In this document: positions 12,439-14,360 of the stretch, piece by piece
Layout of the letters: the number at the start of each line of letters is the position of its first letter
How positions within the stretch are numbered: the first letter of the stretch is position 1
NCBI GenBank assembly: GCA_002392265.1
Contig: DGGP01000073.1
Coordinates: forward strand, 1 to 14,360
From: Firmicutes bacterium UBA3871
Lineage (GTDB): Bacteria > Bacillota > Clostridia > Peptostreptococcales > Anaerovoracaceae
Length of the DNA stretch: 14,360 nucleotides
Direction: 5' to 3'
Position numbers and translations under genes: made by a program
The notes under the pieces: generated by a model
Told to the model about the DNA's origin: nothing
Databases searched by the model: none
Seen by the model: the letters and a program-made list of their open reading frames with translations, nothing else

Positions 12439-14328
12439 GTGGCGGAAATTAATCCGATAATCGGTTCAGTCACAGGGAAAGACCGGTTCAGTAATACAAC
12501 CAGACAAAGCGGCCAGGAGCCGTTCAGCATTACCGGCGAGGTTGAAATTCCGGTCAAAGCGCCCGTTAAAGGCGCAGAGTCCGGCGATACTACCAGACTG
12601 GCTCAGGATCGAAATCAGCTGCTCTCGGACCTTTCAAGCAGCCTTTTAAAGGCGACTCAGGAAAGCACAAATCTCGAGGCAACGCAGATGCGCGACCTCG
12701 TTACGGCGACAAAAATTTTAATGTTTTCTTCGGAAAACATGTCGCCTGAACTGAAAGAAAAAATATTCATTACTCCCGAGGATTTGCAGCAGATGCTGAT
12801 CCAAAAGGACAAGGGGGAAACTTCGTTTTCGGGCGAAGCTTTTGACATACTGAGGCTGATTGCAAAGCTTGGCGGCGGCAAAACCGACATGGCAAGCGCT
12901 ATGAAGGCTCTTGCACAGATGAACCAAAATGCGCAGGCGAATGCCCAAGCGAGCATGCAGACAAACGCCCAGACCATACTTCAGGCCGGCAGCGAGATGC
13001 CCGACTTCGCACAAGGAGCAGTAAGCTTTGAGTTTGGCGGCGCAGCAGCGGCGGAGGGCGAGGAAGCAGGCTACGGGCAGGTCCTTTCCGACGCCATCGC
13101 GAAGGAAACGGGCAAGGCACAGGCCGCAGCAGGCACAGCTGAGAGTGCGGATGCCGCTGCGAGGGCCAAAGGCATGGGCCTGACCGGCTCACTTTCACAG
13201 GCAGTTGCAAGCGGCGAGATGAAAACACTCAGCCCGCAGCTGCAAAACGGCATAGTTAGCGTGCTTCGACACTTTGACTGCTACACAAATCAGGACAGCT
13301 CGCTCGAAGCAATAAAGGGACAGCTGGAAACGCTGAGCGGCAAGGTGTTCAGTACCGACCGTCCTACAATCGAAGGCTTCGCACAAAAGCTGCAGTCGTT
13401 GATGCAGGAAGTAAAGACTGTGTCTGACGGCAAGACGAATCCTTATACGCAGATACAAAGCGAGCTAAGCGGCAAAGATGTGCTGAGCATGGACAGTGCG
13501 GCGGTGGAAAAGACGCAAAGCTTCCTGATGGATGAGGTAATGCCGGAGCTTTCAAAGCTTGTCAGCAAGTACAACCAGGCAGGGGCGGTGCGCGAGCCCG
13601 TAATGTCAATCGTGCACTATGTTGCGCGGTACGACAGGGCTGATGCAGGGAAGCTGACGGGCGCAATTGATGGAATGCTTGATGCGCTGCGATCTATACC
13701 GAATTTGACCGAAACCGATGTAGAGGAGCTGAAAACGCTGCTTCTTGATGCGGCGCGTGACATTCGCGTTCAGCAAAAAACGGAAGGCATGGAAAAATCA
13801 TTCCTCGGGCAGTTCGGCGCAGCGGCTGACGACGGCGACATGCTGAGCTTTATCAGTGATGCGCTGGATAAAGACAGCCCGGCGCGTGTGCAAAAGCTGG
13901 CGATGAATCTGCTTACAACTATGGTGGACAACGAAAGTCCAACGATGCCGCTTGAGCACTTTATGATTCCGATAGACTATAACGGCAGTGAAACTTATCT
14001 CGAAATGTATGTCGACAAGGAATGTGAGGACAGAAAGGGAAAGGCTGACAGTGCTGTCAACATTTTCTTTACTATAGAAAGCGATGATTACGGGACTTTC
14101 GAGGTTGATTTGCTTGAGCGTGACGGGATGATAGATCTCGATATCAAGGCTCCGAAAGAGCTTCAAAAAGAAGTTCGCGGCGCAAAGGCCGGAATCCGCG
14201 AATCAATCGAAGAGGCCGGATTCAAGCTGGCGCTCTATCGCGTGGCGCCTTACGGCAAGAGCACACCGGCTGCCGAGCACTTCAAAGAACTAAAGGCAAA
14301 GCAGTCCGGCCTGGACATAAAAGCATAG
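12439..14328 (+). CDS. FliK-like protein with C-terminal hook-length-control-like domain
   Basis: FliK proteins are secreted rulers that set hook length and switch export specificity through a C-terminal domain that touches FlhB. This 629-residue protein has a low-complexity Gln/Ala/Ser-rich central part (about 155-250), helical regions between 255 and 500, and a C-terminal segment (about 515-600). The C-terminal pattern IFFTIESDDYGTFEVDLLER, then DGMIDLDIKAPKEL and a final helix GIRESIEEAGFKLALYRV, resembles the Flg_hook domain (beta-beta-helix; FxVDLxxxDGxIxxxIxA). The GTG start is supported by AAAGGAGG seven bases upstream. It is not inside a hook-basal-body operon here. It therefore recalls the extra FliK-like gene that in Bacillus (ylqG) precedes an FlhB-C-like gene; such a gene would lie past the window edge. 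The domain call is moderate and the physiological role is inferred. Confidence 0.62.
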   Translation: MAEINPIIGSVTGKDRFSNTTRQSGQEPFSITGEVEIPVKAPVKGAESGDTTRLAQDRNQLLSDLSSSLLKATQESTNLEATQMRDLVTATKILMFSSENMSPELKEKIFITPEDLQQMLIQKDKGETSFSGEAFDILRLIAKLGGGKTDMASAMKALAQMNQNAQANAQASMQTNAQTILQAGSEMPDFAQGAVSFEFGGAAAAEGEEAGYGQVLSDAIAKETGKAQAAAGTAESADAAARAKGMGLTGSLSQAVASGEMKTLSPQLQNGIVSVLRHFDCYTNQDSSLEAIKGQLETLSGKVFSTDRPTIEGFAQKLQSLMQEVKTVSDGKTNPYTQIQSELSGKDVLSMDSAAVEKTQSFLMDEVMPELSKLVSKYNQAGAVREPVMSIVHYVARYDRADAGKLTGAIDGMLDALRSIPNLTETDVEELKTLLLDAARDIRVQQKTEGMEKSFLGQFGAAADDGDMLSFISDALDKDSPARVQKLAMNLLTTMVDNESPTMPLEHFMIPIDYNGSETYLEMYVDKECEDRKGKADSAVNIFFTIESDDYGTFEVDLLERDGMIDLDIKAPKELQKEVRGAKAGIRESIEEAGFKLALYRVAPYGKSTPAAEHFKELKAKQSGLDIKA

Positions 14329-14337
14329 GCGAATCTG

Positions 14338-14351
14338 GTGCCAGTCCCCAA
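14338..14351. repeat. Possible start of a dispersed GGTGCCAGTCCCC repeat
   Basis: The motif TGGTGCCAGTCCCC follows the FliK-like stop by nine bases and runs toward the window edge. From memory, similar GTGCCAGTCCCC / GGGGACTGGCAC words occur in dispersed palindromic repeats linked to REP-type transposases in Firmicutes. The partner arm, if any, is outside the window, so this is only a flag. Confidence 0.25.
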
Positions 14352-14360
14352 AGTGGAAAA

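Overview
The window looks like chromosome of a motile, low-to-mid-GC Gram-positive anaerobe of the Clostridia. The reasons are a FeoB iron transporter followed by the small Cys-rich FeoB-associated membrane protein, strong AGGAGG-type ribosome sites, sigma-A-like TATAAT promoters, sigma-D-like flagellar promoters, and fliD-fliS-fliT plus cheA-cheR modules. I cannot name a genus from sequence alone.

Layout, left to right. (1) Plus strand, 1-2142: feoB, missing only its first few codons at the window edge, translationally coupled (ATGA overlap) to a 54-residue Cys-rich membrane protein. (2) Plus strand, 2193-4514: a sigma-A-like promoter drives a two-gene operon. It encodes a stand-alone HD-GYP cyclic-di-GMP phosphodiesterase and, 11 bases later, an unusual protein with an N-terminal J-domain (intact HPD), an unrecognised middle region and a C-terminal degenerate GGDEF domain (HEASF in place of GGDEF, with the RxxD inhibitory-site signature kept). 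A terminator that works in both directions closes this operon and the opposing flagellar operon. (3) Minus strand, 4555-7571: fliD-fliS-fliT-like operon (filament cap and two export chaperones) behind a good sigma-D (FliA-type) promoter. (4) Minus strand, 7591-10772: cheA-cheR, ended by a strong intrinsic terminator, with a sigma-D-like and an upstream extended -10 promoter in front of cheA. (5) 10602-11458: about 860 bases with no convincing gene. It holds the cheA promoters, a GC-rich structured island (about 10847-11101) with tandem 35-base repeats, inverted repeats and bracketing direct repeats, then a promoter and a roughly 280-base leader. (6) Plus strand, 11459-12259: an orphan gene for a PD-(D/E)XK-like nuclease-fold protein with its own terminator. 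(7) Plus strand, 12439-14328: a long FliK-like protein with a C-terminal hook-length-control-like domain; a GGTGCCAGTCCCC motif lies just before the window edge.

How the parts may work together: CheA, CheR, FliD, FliS and the FliT-like protein are standard motility and chemotaxis parts. The HD-GYP / J-domain-GGDEF pair beside them suggests that cyclic-di-GMP breakdown is linked to a cyclic-di-GMP-responsive co-chaperone, which would be a new kind of effector. This is an inference. The GC-rich island and the nuclease gene look like accessory DNA sitting between motility units.
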